Shown: positions 42,080 to 50,955 of the stretch, piece after piece
Position numbering within the stretch: position 1 is the first letter of the stretch
How the letters are laid out: each line of letters opens with the position of its first letter
NCBI RefSeq assembly: GCF_007827595.1
Contig: NZ_VISR01000007.1
Span: forward strand, 62,001-126,000
Direction: 5' to 3'
Source of the DNA: Streptomyces sp. BK340
GTDB taxonomy: Bacteria > Actinomycetota > Actinomycetes > Streptomycetales > Streptomycetaceae
DNA length: 64,000 bases
The notes under the pieces: model-generated
Database searches by the model: none
The model's input: only the letters and a program-made list of their open reading frames with translations
What the model was told of the DNA's origin: nothing
Translations under genes and position numbers: made by a program

Positions 42080-43744
42080 ATGAGCAGTACGACCCGCCAC
42101 CGCCTCTCCCTTGCCGGCGTGCTCCGCCTCGGGCGGCCCTCCGACATCTGGTTCAAGCCCGCGCTGAGCGCGGTCGCCGCGGTCGCCCCGCCCAACCTGG
42201 CCCTGCTGGCGCTCGGCCGACTCGACCTCGCCATGTACACCATGGCGGGCTCCCTGTGCGCGCTCTACGGCCACAACCGGCCCTACGCCGCCAGGGCCCG
42301 GGCTCTCGCCCGGGTGGTGCTCGGCATGGTCGGCGGTCTTGCCGTCGCCCTGCTCGCGGCGTCGCTCACCACCGACGCCGTCGTGCTGGTCACCGTCGGG
42401 GCCCTCATGGCGGCCGTGCAGAAGGCGGTGTGCGACGCCACCCGCATCGGTCCGCCCGGCAACGTGGTCCTCACCTTCATCAGCTCCGCCTCCCTGTTCG
42501 CACCGCAGAGCCTCGGCCAGGTCCCCGCCCATGCCGGGCTGGCTCTCGCCGCCGGCGCCTGGGCCTGGCTGGTCGGCATGGCACCCGGGCTGCTGCGCCC
42601 GCACGGCCCCGAGCGGCGCGCCACGGCCCAGGCCCTGGACGCGGCCGCCGCCTACGCCGCCACGGGCGGTACGGCCGAGGGCCACGCCCGGGCCCGCGCA
42701 GCGAGTGTCACCGCCGTCCACGCTGCCTGGCAGTCCCTGCTCGCCGCGGGCGCCCGCCCCGACCGCACCCGGCGCACCCTCGAACGGCTCCTGATCCGCG
42801 CCGAGGTCGCCCTGGCCGCCCCCGCCGACACCGACCCCGAACGGCTGCGCGCCTGGGCCCGGGACCTGCGGGGAGCAGGCCCCGTCTCCGGGATCGGGTC
42901 CCCCCACGACCCGACCGGCGAACTGCTCGGCGTGGACACCGAACTCGCCTTGCCGCGCCGGCCGTTGCGGCACCGGCTCGCCCCGCTCGCGCCCATCGCC
43001 GTCCGCACCGCGACCGGCTGCGCCCTCGCCGGATACGCCTCCCTCGCCCTCGGCGTCGGGCGCCCCTACTGGGCGCTGGTCACCGCGGCCTCCCTCTACC
43101 AGGCCAACGTCACCCTCACCTGGAGCCGGGGCGTCCAGCGCGTCGTCGGCAACCTCGTCGGCGTCCTCGTCTTCGCCGCGGTCACCCCGCTCGCCCAACT
43201 GCACCCCGCGGCCCTGGTGCTGCTCTGCCTCGCCTTCAACTTCGGCGCCGAGGCACTGATCAGCCGCAACTACTGGCTCGGCAGCGTGTGTGTCACGCCG
43301 ATGGCCCTGCTCATCACCGAGTTCGCCCGCAGCCAGGACCCCGGACGCCTCATCACCGAGCGGATCGCGGACACCCTCGTCGGCGCGCTGGTCGGCTTCG
43401 TCGCTGCCGTCGCCGTCACCAACCGGCGTGCCGGTGACCGCATCGAGCACGCGCTGACCACGGTCGAACGCGCCCGCGAGCGCGCAGACCGGCTGCTCGC
43501 CGAGCCGCACCCGCAACCCCGCGCCCTGACGACCGCCGGCCGCGACCTTACCGCCGCACTGGCCGACCTGCGCGCCACGGCCGACGCAGCCTCCGGCGAG
43601 TGGTGGCAGCGCGCCCTGCCCACGGAGCGGGTCGTGCTCGCCGAACAGTCCGGACACCGTACGCTCGCCGCGACGGCACGACACCGGGGGCTCGCACCCC
43701 TGGACCACGACACGGGCAGGACAACGGAGGACGTACGGCCATGA
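42080..43744 (+). CDS. FUSC-family membrane protein (YccS/aromatic exporter type)
   Basis: 554 residues. The ATG follows TAAATT by six bases with no ribosome site, indicating a leaderless transcript. Two TM bundles (residues ~25-160 and ~305-450) enclose and precede soluble helical parts; the second begins PYWALVTAASLYQANVTLTW and RGVQRVVGNLVGVLVFAAV, the FUSC_2 signature. Such proteins act in export of aromatic acids or envelope-active compounds. The stop overlaps the MarR ATG (ATGA), so regulator and transporter are co-translated. Confidence 0.88.
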   Translation: MSSTTRHRLSLAGVLRLGRPSDIWFKPALSAVAAVAPPNLALLALGRLDLAMYTMAGSLCALYGHNRPYAARARALARVVLGMVGGLAVALLAASLTTDAVVLVTVGALMAAVQKAVCDATRIGPPGNVVLTFISSASLFAPQSLGQVPAHAGLALAAGAWAWLVGMAPGLLRPHGPERRATAQALDAAAAYAATGGTAEGHARARAASVTAVHAAWQSLLAAGARPDRTRRTLERLLIRAEVALAAPADTDPERLRAWARDLRGAGPVSGIGSPHDPTGELLGVDTELALPRRPLRHRLAPLAPIAVRTATGCALAGYASLALGVGRPYWALVTAASLYQANVTLTWSRGVQRVVGNLVGVLVFAAVTPLAQLHPAALVLLCLAFNFGAEALISRNYWLGSVCVTPMALLITEFARSQDPGRLITERIADTLVGALVGFVAAVAVTNRRAGDRIEHALTTVERARERADRLLAEPHPQPRALTTAGRDLTAALADLRATADAASGEWWQRALPTERVVLAEQSGHRTLAATARHRGLAPLDHDTGRTTEDVRP

Positions 43745-44400
43745 CGCCGACGAACGGACGACCGCCGGCCGGGGAGGCAGCGGGCGGGGGACAGGCGGGG
43801 GCCGGGGGCGGCACGGCCGGGGGGAGGCAGCCGGACGCGGATTCCCGGGGCGAGGGGCGGCCGGGGAACGGGAGCGAGGCCGGACCCGGTCCGGCGCGGC
43901 GGGACACCGTCGCCGCGGTCGTCCGGCAGTGGCGGGCCGTGCACCCCGGGCTGGACACCGGGCCCATGGAGGTCATCGGCCGCATCAACCGCTGTGCCGC
44001 TCTCCTCCAGCAGGCCGAGGACGCCCCGTTGCGCCGGGCCGGGCTCAGCCGCCCGGAGTTCGACCTGCTCGGCGCGCTGCGCCGCACCGGTCACGAGCTG
44101 ACCCCGGGGGAACTGGCCCGGGAGACCTTCTCCTCCGGGGCCGCCGTCACCAAGCGGCTCAAGCACCTGACCGGACGCGGCCTGGTCGAGCGGCGCGGCG
44201 ACACCCGCGACCGCCGAGTCGCCCACCTCCGTCTCACCGACGCCGGCCGCGACCTGGTCGACGGCATCCTCCCCGAACAACTCTCGTACGAGACCGCCGT
44301 ACTGGCCGTCCTCGCCCCCGAGGACCAGGGCGACCTGGCCACACTCCTCGCCGGCCTGCTCAGCGGCCTGGAGGGGCGGCTGGGCCCGTCGGGGGCCTGA
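43741..44400 (+). CDS. MarR-family transcriptional regulator
   Basis: 219 residues. A disordered Gly/Ala/Pro-rich N-terminal ~50 residues precede the winged HTH: LSRPEFDLLGALRRTGHELT, LARETFSSGAAVTKRLKHL, and GRGLVERRGDTRDRRVAHL with the conserved wing DxRDRR. MarR repressors are released by small aromatic ligands, which fits its position behind an FUSC exporter. The likely operator is at 42047-42060. Confidence 0.92.
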   Translation: MTPTNGRPPAGEAAGGGQAGAGGGTAGGRQPDADSRGEGRPGNGSEAGPGPARRDTVAAVVRQWRAVHPGLDTGPMEVIGRINRCAALLQQAEDAPLRRAGLSRPEFDLLGALRRTGHELTPGELARETFSSGAAVTKRLKHLTGRGLVERRGDTRDRRVAHLRLTDAGRDLVDGILPEQLSYETAVLAVLAPEDQGDLATLLAGLLSGLEGRLGPSGA

Positions 44401-44478
44401 GCGCCTGTTCCACGCGGTGCCGCGGTTCGACCCGTAGAGCCCCTGGCCGGCGACGCGCGCGTCGAGGCCGACCGCCGC

Positions 44479-45243
44479 TCAGCCCTCCTCGCCTGCCTCG
44501 TACACGCCGAACGCCGCTCCCTGTGGATCCCGCAGCACCGCGATCCGGGGGCCGTCGGGGACCGACGTGGCAGGCATGACGACGGTGCCGTTCGCCTGCT
44601 CGGCGACCTGGGCCGTCGCGTCCACGTCGTCCACCGCGAAGTACGGCAGCCAGTGCGGCGGTACCTCGGGCGGGAACCGGTCGCCCATGTCGGCCATCCC
44701 GCCGAAGTCAGCCCCGTCGATGCCCCACTGCGTGTACCGCTCCGAGGCGTTGACGCTCCAGCCGAACACCGTGGTGTAGAAGTCCCGGGCCCGGTCGGTA
44801 TCCCGGGTCGCCAGTTCCACCCACCCGAGCGTGCCGGGCGAGTTGAACAGACCGGCGCCGGCGAAGGCCCGTGCCTGCCACAGCTGGAACGCCGCGCCCG
44901 TCGGGTCGAGGGCCACCGCGAACCGGCCCACGTCGAAGACGTCCGTCGGGCCGAGGATCACCGTCCCGCCGGCCTCCTCCACACGCCGTGCCGCGTCGTC
45001 GGCGTCCGTGACCGCGAACGACACGTTCCAGGCGACCGGTTGGGACTCCTGGTACAGCGGGGTGAGTGCGGCGATCGCGGCGTCTCCCAGGTGAGCCACC
45101 GTGTACCCGCCCGCCTCCTGCCGCGGATCCGTCTCCGGCCGCCAGCCGAACAGCTCCGTGTAGAAACCCTTGGCCCTCTCGAGGTCACTGGTCCCCAACT
45201 CGGTCCAGCAGGGGCCGCCGATCACCGGCTTGTCGAACTTCAT
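44479..45243 (-). CDS. VOC-family protein (two glyoxalase-like domains)
   Basis: 254 residues with two VOC modules: residues ~8-125 (CWTELGTSDLERAKGFYTEL) and ~135-250 (GWVELATRDTDRARDFYTTV, GPRIAVLRDPQGAAFGVYE). It resembles the mycobacterial Cfp30B/hydroxylase-type proteins annotated as 27 kDa antigen. Metal-binding His/Glu positions are only partly conserved, so glyoxalase activity is doubtful. Confidence 0.85.
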   Translation of the reverse strand: MKFDKPVIGGPCWTELGTSDLERAKGFYTELFGWRPETDPRQEAGGYTVAHLGDAAIAALTPLYQESQPVAWNVSFAVTDADDAARRVEEAGGTVILGPTDVFDVGRFAVALDPTGAAFQLWQARAFAGAGLFNSPGTLGWVELATRDTDRARDFYTTVFGWSVNASERYTQWGIDGADFGGMADMGDRFPPEVPPHWLPYFAVDDVDATAQVAEQANGTVVMPATSVPDGPRIAVLRDPQGAAFGVYEAGEEG

Positions 45244-45430
45244 CACAGCTCCTTCCGGTCGCCCCGGCCCGCTGTGCGAGAGACCGAGGAGGGCTCCCTT
45301 TCGCACGCTAGTCGCGGCCAGGGGCACCGGCCATCCGGAGACCGCTTCGCCCCTCCCGGGCGGCAGCCGTCGAGTGTGCCGACGCGGAAATCGGTTGTCC
45401 GGTCCCGGCACGAGACGCGAGGCTGAGGAG

Positions 45431-46261
45431 ATGGAGACGGATCACGCAGCGGGAGCCGCGGCTCCCGCGCTCGCCGAGGAGATCGCGGAGTACTACGAGC
45501 GGGACCAGGAGGACGGCAGGCTGCGCTCGGGCGCCGGACGTCTGGAGCTCTGGCGCACCCAGGACGTCCTGCGCCGCCTCCTGCCGCCCGCTCCGGCCAG
45601 GGTCCTGGACGTGGGAGGCGGCAGCGGTGTCCACGCGCAGTGGCTCGCCGCCGACGGCCACGCGGTGGAACTCGTGGACCCGGTGCCGCTGCACGTCGCA
45701 CACGCGGCCCGCCTGCCCGGTGTGAGCGCGCGCGTCGGCGACGCCCGGGCCCTGGCGGTGCCGGACGCGTCCGTGGACGTGGTGCTGCTCCTCGGCCCCC
45801 TCTACCACCTGCCCGAGCGGGAGGACCGGGTCCGGGCACTCGCCGAGGCCCGCCGGGTGGTGCGGCCCGGCGGCCTCGTGGTGGCCGCCACGATCAACCG
45901 GTACGCGGCCCTGCACGACAACCTGAGCACGGGGCTGTACTTCGACCCCGAGCACCGGCCGCAGATCGAGGCGGCGGTCGGTGACGGCCGGATGCGACCG
46001 ACCGGCGGACCGAAGTCCCTGTTCACGACGGCCTACTTCCACGAGCCCGCCGACGTCCCGGCCGAGTTCGCGGATGCCGGCCTGACACCGCACGGTCAGT
46101 ACGGCCTGGAGGGGGCCGCCTGGCTGATGGGCGACCTCTCCGACCGGCTGGACGACCCCGCCCGCCGCGATCTGATCCTGCGCGCACTGCGGCAGACCGA
46201 GTCGGAGCCGTCGCTGCTCGGCATCAGCGGCCACCTGCTCACCGCGGGCAACAGGGCCTGA
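45431..46261 (+). CDS. SAM-dependent methyltransferase, class I
   Basis: 276 residues, ATG at 45431 preceded by GAGGAG. SAM motif I is VLDVGGGSGVHAQWLA, motif post-I VELVDPVP, motif II VDVVLLLGPLYHLPE, and motif III RVVRPGGLVVAATINRYAAL. The LGPLYHL and NRYAAL segments define a common UbiE-like clan of small-molecule methyltransferases. Substrate unknown. It is divergent from the VOC gene. Confidence 0.88.
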   Translation: METDHAAGAAAPALAEEIAEYYERDQEDGRLRSGAGRLELWRTQDVLRRLLPPAPARVLDVGGGSGVHAQWLAADGHAVELVDPVPLHVAHAARLPGVSARVGDARALAVPDASVDVVLLLGPLYHLPEREDRVRALAEARRVVRPGGLVVAATINRYAALHDNLSTGLYFDPEHRPQIEAAVGDGRMRPTGGPKSLFTTAYFHEPADVPAEFADAGLTPHGQYGLEGAAWLMGDLSDRLDDPARRDLILRALRQTESEPSLLGISGHLLTAGNRA

Positions 46262-46286
46262 ACAAGTCGGAATCCGTCCCGGCCGG

Positions 46287-46430
46287 TCAGCGTCTCCATA
46301 GGAACGCGGCAGCGCCGGTCACTACGCTGGACAGGAGCGTTACGACCCGCACGGGAATCCGGTCGGAAGTGACGCGGAAGCCGCCGATGCGCAGTTCGAA
46401 GTAGGGCTTGATACGCGTCGTCTGTGGCAT
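46287..46430 (-). CDS. 47-residue conserved small protein
   Basis: Begins MPQTTRIKPYFELRIGGFRV and ends VTLLSSVVTGAAAFLWRR. GGGGAGG lies eight to ten bases before the ATG. A polar β-type N-terminal half is followed by one short hydrophobic helix, so it is probably membrane-associated. Third codon positions are less G/C-biased than in neighbours, but the strong ribosome site and coherent sequence argue for a real gene. Convergent with the methyltransferase. Confidence 0.6.
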   Translation of the reverse strand: MPQTTRIKPYFELRIGGFRVTSDRIPVRVVTLLSSVVTGAAAFLWRR

Positions 46431-46631
46431 CTGTGTACCTCCCCGCCTGAGGGGCTGGTGATGCAGAAGCCCTGCATTCTCCGATTCTGCGCCCTGACGG
46501 GCCCGTTACCCGGTGTGCGACACAGCCCCGCAGCGGAGGAGATTTCCGGTGACCGGTGAAATCGCGCTGTGCGCCTGCGCCTTCGAGGAAACGTCTCGCC
46601 GTCAAGAGCGGCTTCGCTCGTCCGCAGGCCG

Positions 46632-47024
46632 TCAGATGCCGGGGCGGTAGCGCATGGGGTGATCCTCGGGTACCTCGACGACGACGATCCTTGTTCCGTC
46701 CGGGTCGGCGATCCACATCTCGACCAGGCCCCACGGCTCCCGCACCGGCGGCCGTACGATCTCGACGCCCTTGCCCAGCAGCTCCTCGTGCGCGCCGGTC
46801 ACGTCCTCGACCTGCAGCCACAGCTGGACCGCCGGCGACGGCGGGGCCGGCGAGCGACCGGAGACCTCCAGGAAGCCGCCGCCGAGGAAGTAGACGGTCC
46901 CGCGCTCCGGACCCGTGCCGAACTCGCGGTAGACGGCCAGGCCCAACTGCTCGCCGTAGAAGGCGCGGGACCGCTCGGGGTCGCTGGGGCGCAGCAGGGT
47001 CCGGCTGCTCAGTACGTGCACCAT
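46632..47024 (-). CDS. VOC-family protein (single glyoxalase domain)
   Basis: 130 residues from ATG at 47024. VOC pattern: LRPSDPERSRAFYGEQLGLA, VQLWLQVEDVTGAHEELLGK and MWIADPDGTRIVVVEVPE. Probably a dimeric metal-dependent enzyme or resistance-type binding protein; active-site residues (Glu in the last strand) are present in part. It is divergent from the GNAT gene with 71 bp between; TAGAGT is eight bases before the ATG, suggesting leaderless translation. Confidence 0.82.
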   Translation of the reverse strand: MVHVLSSRTLLRPSDPERSRAFYGEQLGLAVYREFGTGPERGTVYFLGGGFLEVSGRSPAPPSPAVQLWLQVEDVTGAHEELLGKGVEIVRPPVREPWGLVEMWIADPDGTRIVVVEVPEDHPMRYRPGI

Positions 47025-47095
47025 GCATCCGGACTCTAGTGGCAGAGTTACCCTCATCTCTGGCTCAGCCGCGCCCGAGATCGGAGACCGCCCCC

Positions 47096-47653
47096 GTGGA
47101 CAGCACCGCCCCCATGGACACCACCGCCACCGGACCGACGTTCCGAGACGCCACCGACGCCGACGTCGACGCGCTGGTCGCGCTGATCGAGTCGGCGTAC
47201 CGGGGCGACTCCAGCCGGGCCGGGTGGACCACCGAGGCGGACATCCTGGAGGGTCAGCGGACCGACCCGGAGGGTGTGCTCGGGGTCATCAAGTCGCCGG
47301 ACAGCCGGCTTCTGACCGTCGAGCAGGACGGCCGGATCGTCGCCTGCTGCCAGCTCGAACACCGCGGCCGGCACGCCTACTTCGGCATGTTCGCGGTCAG
47401 CCCCACGCTGCAGGGTGCGGGCCTCGGCAAGGTCGTCATCACGGAGGCGGAGCGGCTGGCCCGGCAGACCTGGGGCGTGACCGAGATGCACATGACCGTG
47501 ATCTCGGTCCGTGACGACCTGATCGCCTGGTACGAGCGCCGCGGCTACCGCCGCACGGGAGAGATGACGCCCTTCCCGTACGGCGACGAGCGCTTCGGCA
47601 TCCCGCAGCGCGACGACCTGCAGTTCGAGCTGCTGGTGAAGCCGCTGGTGTGA
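47096..47653 (+). CDS. GNAT-family N-acetyltransferase
   Basis: 185 residues from GTG at 47096 (GGAG ten bases upstream); ATG at 47114 is an alternative. The fold is clear: FRDATDADVDALVALIESAY, CCQLEHRGRHAYFGMFAVSP, the acetyl-CoA loop QGAGLGKVVITEAERLA and the C-terminal DDLIAWYERRGYRRTGEM. Acceptor unknown. Confidence 0.9.
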   Translation: MDSTAPMDTTATGPTFRDATDADVDALVALIESAYRGDSSRAGWTTEADILEGQRTDPEGVLGVIKSPDSRLLTVEQDGRIVACCQLEHRGRHAYFGMFAVSPTLQGAGLGKVVITEAERLARQTWGVTEMHMTVISVRDDLIAWYERRGYRRTGEMTPFPYGDERFGIPQRDDLQFELLVKPLV

Positions 47654-47680
47654 CGTTCGTCCGGGAGATCGCGCGCCGGG

Positions 47681-48364
47681 TCAGGCGGTGAACCGGCCCG
47701 TGCGCTTGATCTCCGGGTAGTCGGTCGTCGCCCCGTCCAGCTGGAGGGCGCGGGCGATGCGCAGGTGGTCCTGTGTGTTGACCACCCAGCCGATGATCCT
47801 CAGGTCGGCCGCGCGCGCGTGTTCGACGACCTCCAGCGTCAGCCGGCGGATGTTGAGACAGAGGGTCCCGGCACCCACCTCGGTGGCGCGCTCCACGACG
47901 TCGGTGCCGTAGCGGCTCGCGATCAGTGCGGTGCGCACGCCCGGCACCAGCCGGGCGATCTCGGCGACCGCCTCGTCGTGGAACGATGACACCTCCACCC
48001 GGGAGACCAGGTCCCGCCGGTGCATGATCTCGGCGAGCGCCCTGGCCGCCGCCACATCCTTGATCTCTGCCTGCAGGGGTGTCTTCACCGCGTCCAGGAC
48101 CTCCTCGAAGACCGGCACCCGCTCCCCGCGGCCCGCGTCCAGGGCGCGCAGCTCCGCGAGGGTCTTCTCGGCGATCGGGCCGGAGCCGTCGGTCGTGCGG
48201 TCCACCTCCGCGTCGTGCATGACGACCAGGGCGCCGTCCTTGCTCAGATGGAGATCGAGTTCGATCAGGTCGAGGCCGGCCTGCTGCGCGGCGACGAAGG
48301 AACGGAGGGTGTTCTCGGGCTCGACACCCATGACCCCGCGGTGACCGATGGTAAGGAAGTTCAA
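47681..48364 (-). CDS. glycerophosphodiester phosphodiesterase
   Basis: 227 residues. The TIM-barrel GDPD motifs are IGHRGVMGVEPENTLRSF with catalytic His and metal-binding Glu, IELDLHLSKDGALVVMHD with the second His, and AEIKDVAAA. There is no signal peptide, so it is a cytosolic enzyme hydrolysing glycerophosphodiesters to glycerol-3-phosphate and an alcohol. Confidence 0.93.
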   Translation of the reverse strand: MNFLTIGHRGVMGVEPENTLRSFVAAQQAGLDLIELDLHLSKDGALVVMHDAEVDRTTDGSGPIAEKTLAELRALDAGRGERVPVFEEVLDAVKTPLQAEIKDVAAARALAEIMHRRDLVSRVEVSSFHDEAVAEIARLVPGVRTALIASRYGTDVVERATEVGAGTLCLNIRRLTLEVVEHARAADLRIIGWVVNTQDHLRIARALQLDGATTDYPEIKRTGRFTA

Positions 48365-48769
48365 GGTTCAACTCGCTTCCGTCGACGGCGGCTCGGCGCC
48401 CGCGAACCCGACGGGACGTCGGTGTCCGCGCGGCAAGGTCGCAGCCTAATGGCCTGCTCCCGCGATGAACCCGCACCTGCGCGGCGGATCGGGGCGCGGC
48501 GCAGGTGGCGGCTGGCTCGGACGCGCCTGTGCGGTCACCCGAGGGTGGGCGAGTCCCCGGCGGTATTGACCGGCTGGATCTGATCGGTCACTCAGAGGTC
48601 ACTCATCTCCCCTGCTCGCGACGAAAGTGACCGTCGTCACGGCTATAGACAGGAAAAATGTCGGTGACCATGCGGCTCGGCAGAATAATTTCCCGAGCTG
48701 CCTCTTGCTGGGAGAAACTGGGTATGCATACGGTGTCCTGACGCGAGGTTCTCCCGTGGAGGATGGGAC
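48365..48769. other. 405 bp non-coding stretch carrying the DUF6421 operon promoter
   Basis: No credible gene is seen. The last ~70 bp hold a promoter and ribosome site for the DUF6421 gene. Repeated GGTCACTC elements occur near 48585-48600, and the segment around 48650-48700 is noticeably AT-richer than its surroundings. Confidence 0.6.
48705..48734 (+). promoter_or_regulatory. predicted σ70-type promoter of the DUF6421 operon
   Basis: TTGCTG at 48705-48710 and TACGGT at 48729-48734 are 18 bp apart. Transcription would start near 48741, leaving a short leader with GGAGGATGGGAC before the ATG. Confidence 0.55.
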
Positions 48770-50167
48770 ATGACGGAAATTCTTGTGCAGGCGGGTATCG
48801 AGGGACAGGTTCCTTCGCTGACCAGGGTTGTTGAGCACCCGGCCTGGCCCGAGCTCAAGGATGCCGTGGAGCAGATCCGGCCATGGCAGTCGAAGGACGG
48901 ATCGATCGACTTCGAGGCCGAGGGCGCCCCGCAGCGTGCCGAGGCCGAGGCGGCCGTCGAGCGTGTCGTCGCGGGGGTCCGGCAGCTCTCCCCGCTGGTT
49001 CCGCACGACGTCGCCTACCACGAGGCCCTGGTCAAGGACCTGCGCCGCTGGGCCGAGGGCGGCTTCCAGGTGCCGGACTTCCTCGACTCCCTGCTGGAGT
49101 TCCAGCCCGCGGCGGGCCGTGCGGACGGTCTGCAGCACCTCGTCGTCTTCCCGATGTACACGCAGAACGGCAACCTGGACCGCAACTTCGAGGCGGTCGT
49201 GCTGCGCATGGTGTGGCCGGACTGGCTGGCCGAGCTGGAGCGCACCCGCTACGACAACCCGCTCTTCTGCGGTATCAAGTTCGAGGACTTCACGGCCGGC
49301 TACGACACCAACTCGGCCGTGCTCTTCCCGGAGACCATTGCCGTGCGCGAGGCGCCGGAACGATTCTCCTGGGGTGGCATCTTCTGCGACCGCGAGGCCG
49401 CCCGCTTCCGCCGGGTCACCGACGCGGCCGTCGACATCCTCGGCCTGGAGCTGCCCGAGGACATCGCCGCGATGGTCCACGACCAGAAGCGCTGCGAGGA
49501 GGCCTTCGTGCTGTGGGACATGGTCCACGACCGCACCCACAGCCACGGCGACCTGCCGTTCGACCCGTTCATGATCAAGCAGCGCCAGCCGTTCTGGATG
49601 TACGGCCTGGAGGAGCTGCGCTGCGACCTCACCGCCTTCAAGGAGGCCGTGAAGCTGCAGGCGGACGGCGTCCCGCAGGCCCGTGACGTCCAGTACGCGG
49701 TGCTCTTCGACCGCATGTTCCGCTTCCCGCTCACCGGTGACCGCGTGCGCAACTACGACGGCGTCGGCGGCCAGCTGCTCTTCGCCTACCTGCACAAGCA
49801 CGACGTCATCCGCTGGACCGACAACAAGCTCACCATCGACTGGGAGCGCGCGCCGCAGGTCACCAACCAGCTGTGCGCCGAGATCGAGAAGCTGTACCGG
49901 GACGGCATCGACCGCCCCAAGCTCGTGCACTGGTTCGCGGGCTACGAGCTGGTCTCCACCTACCTCGCCCCGCACCCCGGCTCCAAGTGGGCCAAGGGTC
50001 CCGACGCCCTGGACCTGACCCAGCCGCCGCGCAAGCTCGTGGACGACGTGCTTCCGGACGAGTTTCCGCTGAGCATGTTCTTTGAGGCTCTGTCCAAGAA
50101 GCTGAAGAATGTGATCGCGTCCACCAAGGGCATCACGGCGGACAGCGCCGAGCGGCTCGCCGCGTGA
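48770..50167 (+). CDS. DUF6421 family protein
   Basis: 465 residues, ATG with GGAGG at ideal distance. Conserved stretches such as LQHLVVFPMYTQNGNLDRNF, YDNPLFCGIKFEDFTAGYDT, HDRTHSHGDLPFDPFMIKQR and YDGVGGQLLFAYLHKHDVIR identify the uncharacterised DUF6421 family. The HDRTHSHGD cluster of His/Asp/Arg looks like a metal or catalytic site, though no fold is assigned. It overlaps or abuts the SDR gene and shares its operon, so a role in the same small pathway is likely. Confidence 0.82.
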   Translation: MTEILVQAGIEGQVPSLTRVVEHPAWPELKDAVEQIRPWQSKDGSIDFEAEGAPQRAEAEAAVERVVAGVRQLSPLVPHDVAYHEALVKDLRRWAEGGFQVPDFLDSLLEFQPAAGRADGLQHLVVFPMYTQNGNLDRNFEAVVLRMVWPDWLAELERTRYDNPLFCGIKFEDFTAGYDTNSAVLFPETIAVREAPERFSWGGIFCDREAARFRRVTDAAVDILGLELPEDIAAMVHDQKRCEEAFVLWDMVHDRTHSHGDLPFDPFMIKQRQPFWMYGLEELRCDLTAFKEAVKLQADGVPQARDVQYAVLFDRMFRFPLTGDRVRNYDGVGGQLLFAYLHKHDVIRWTDNKLTIDWERAPQVTNQLCAEIEKLYRDGIDRPKLVHWFAGYELVSTYLAPHPGSKWAKGPDALDLTQPPRKLVDDVLPDEFPLSMFFEALSKKLKNVIASTKGITADSAERLAA

Positions 50168-50205
50168 GCGGCCGCGTCCAGAACACTGTTCAAGAGGGGA
50201 AGAAC

Positions 50206-50955
50206 GTGGGGAACAACGGGTCTCTCAGCGGTGCGGTGATCGCGGTGGCCGGCGCGGGTGGACCCGCCGGGCACGCGGCGCTGGTCCGGCTCGCCGAGGC
50301 CGGCGCGGTGGTCGTCGGTGCCGACAACAACCCCGAGCGCCTGGCGGAGGCCGTGGACGCGGCCCGCTACGCGGGCGGCGGTGCCACGGTCACCGGCGAG
50401 ACGGTCGACCTGCTCAGCCTGCAGTCGACCCGTGAGTGGGCGGCGCGCATCGAGAAGGACCACGGCCGTGTCGACGGCCTGGTCCACCTGGTCGGCGGCT
50501 GGCGCGGCAGCGCGAGCTTCGCCGAGTCCGACCTGGCCGACTGGGACCTGCTGGAGAAGCTTCTCGTCCGCACCGTCCAGCACACCTCCCTGGCCTTCTT
50601 CGACGGCCTGCAGCGCAGCGACCGCGGCCGGTACGTGCTGATCAGCGCCGCCGGCGCGTCGAAGCCCACCGCGGGCAACGCCGCGTACTCCGCGGCCAAG
50701 GCCGCCGCCGAGGCCTGGACGCTCGCCATGGCCGACGGCTTCCGCAAGGCCGGGGGCGAGGCGGGTCCGCGCTCGGCGGCTGCCATCCTGGTGGTGAAGG
50801 CGCTGGTGCACGACGCGATGCGCGCCGAGCGCCCCAGCGCGAAGTTCGCGGGCTTCACGGACGTCAAGGACCTGGCCGAGGCCGTCGAGGGCGTCTGGAG
50901 CAAGTCCGCCGCCGAAGTGAACGGAAACCGTCTGTGGCTGACCGAGAAGCCGTGA
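50206..50955 (+). CDS. short-chain dehydrogenase/reductase
   Basis: 249 residues from GTG at 50206 with GAGGGG at proper distance; an in-frame GTG at 50164 overlaps the DUF6421 stop and is the alternative. Rossmann motif VAVAGAGGPAGHAALVRLAE, active-site NAAYSAAKAAAEAW (YxxxK) and Ser region VLISAAGASKP are present. NAD(P)-dependent oxidoreductase of unknown substrate, between DUF6421 and a threonine-aldolase-type lyase. Confidence 0.88.
   Translation: MGNNGSLSGAVIAVAGAGGPAGHAALVRLAEAGAVVVGADNNPERLAEAVDAARYAGGGATVTGETVDLLSLQSTREWAARIEKDHGRVDGLVHLVGGWRGSASFAESDLADWDLLEKLLVRTVQHTSLAFFDGLQRSDRGRYVLISAAGASKPTAGNAAYSAAKAAAEAWTLAMADGFRKAGGEAGPRSAAAILVVKALVHDAMRAERPSAKFAGFTDVKDLAEAVEGVWSKSAAEVNGNRLWLTEKP

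Noticed and set aside
41342..43708. A 788-codon minus-strand frame running through the FUSC gene
   Set aside because: Only its last 186 codons (DUF5134 from GTG 41902) are real; the rest is antisense to the FUSC gene and full of Gly/Glu/Asp.
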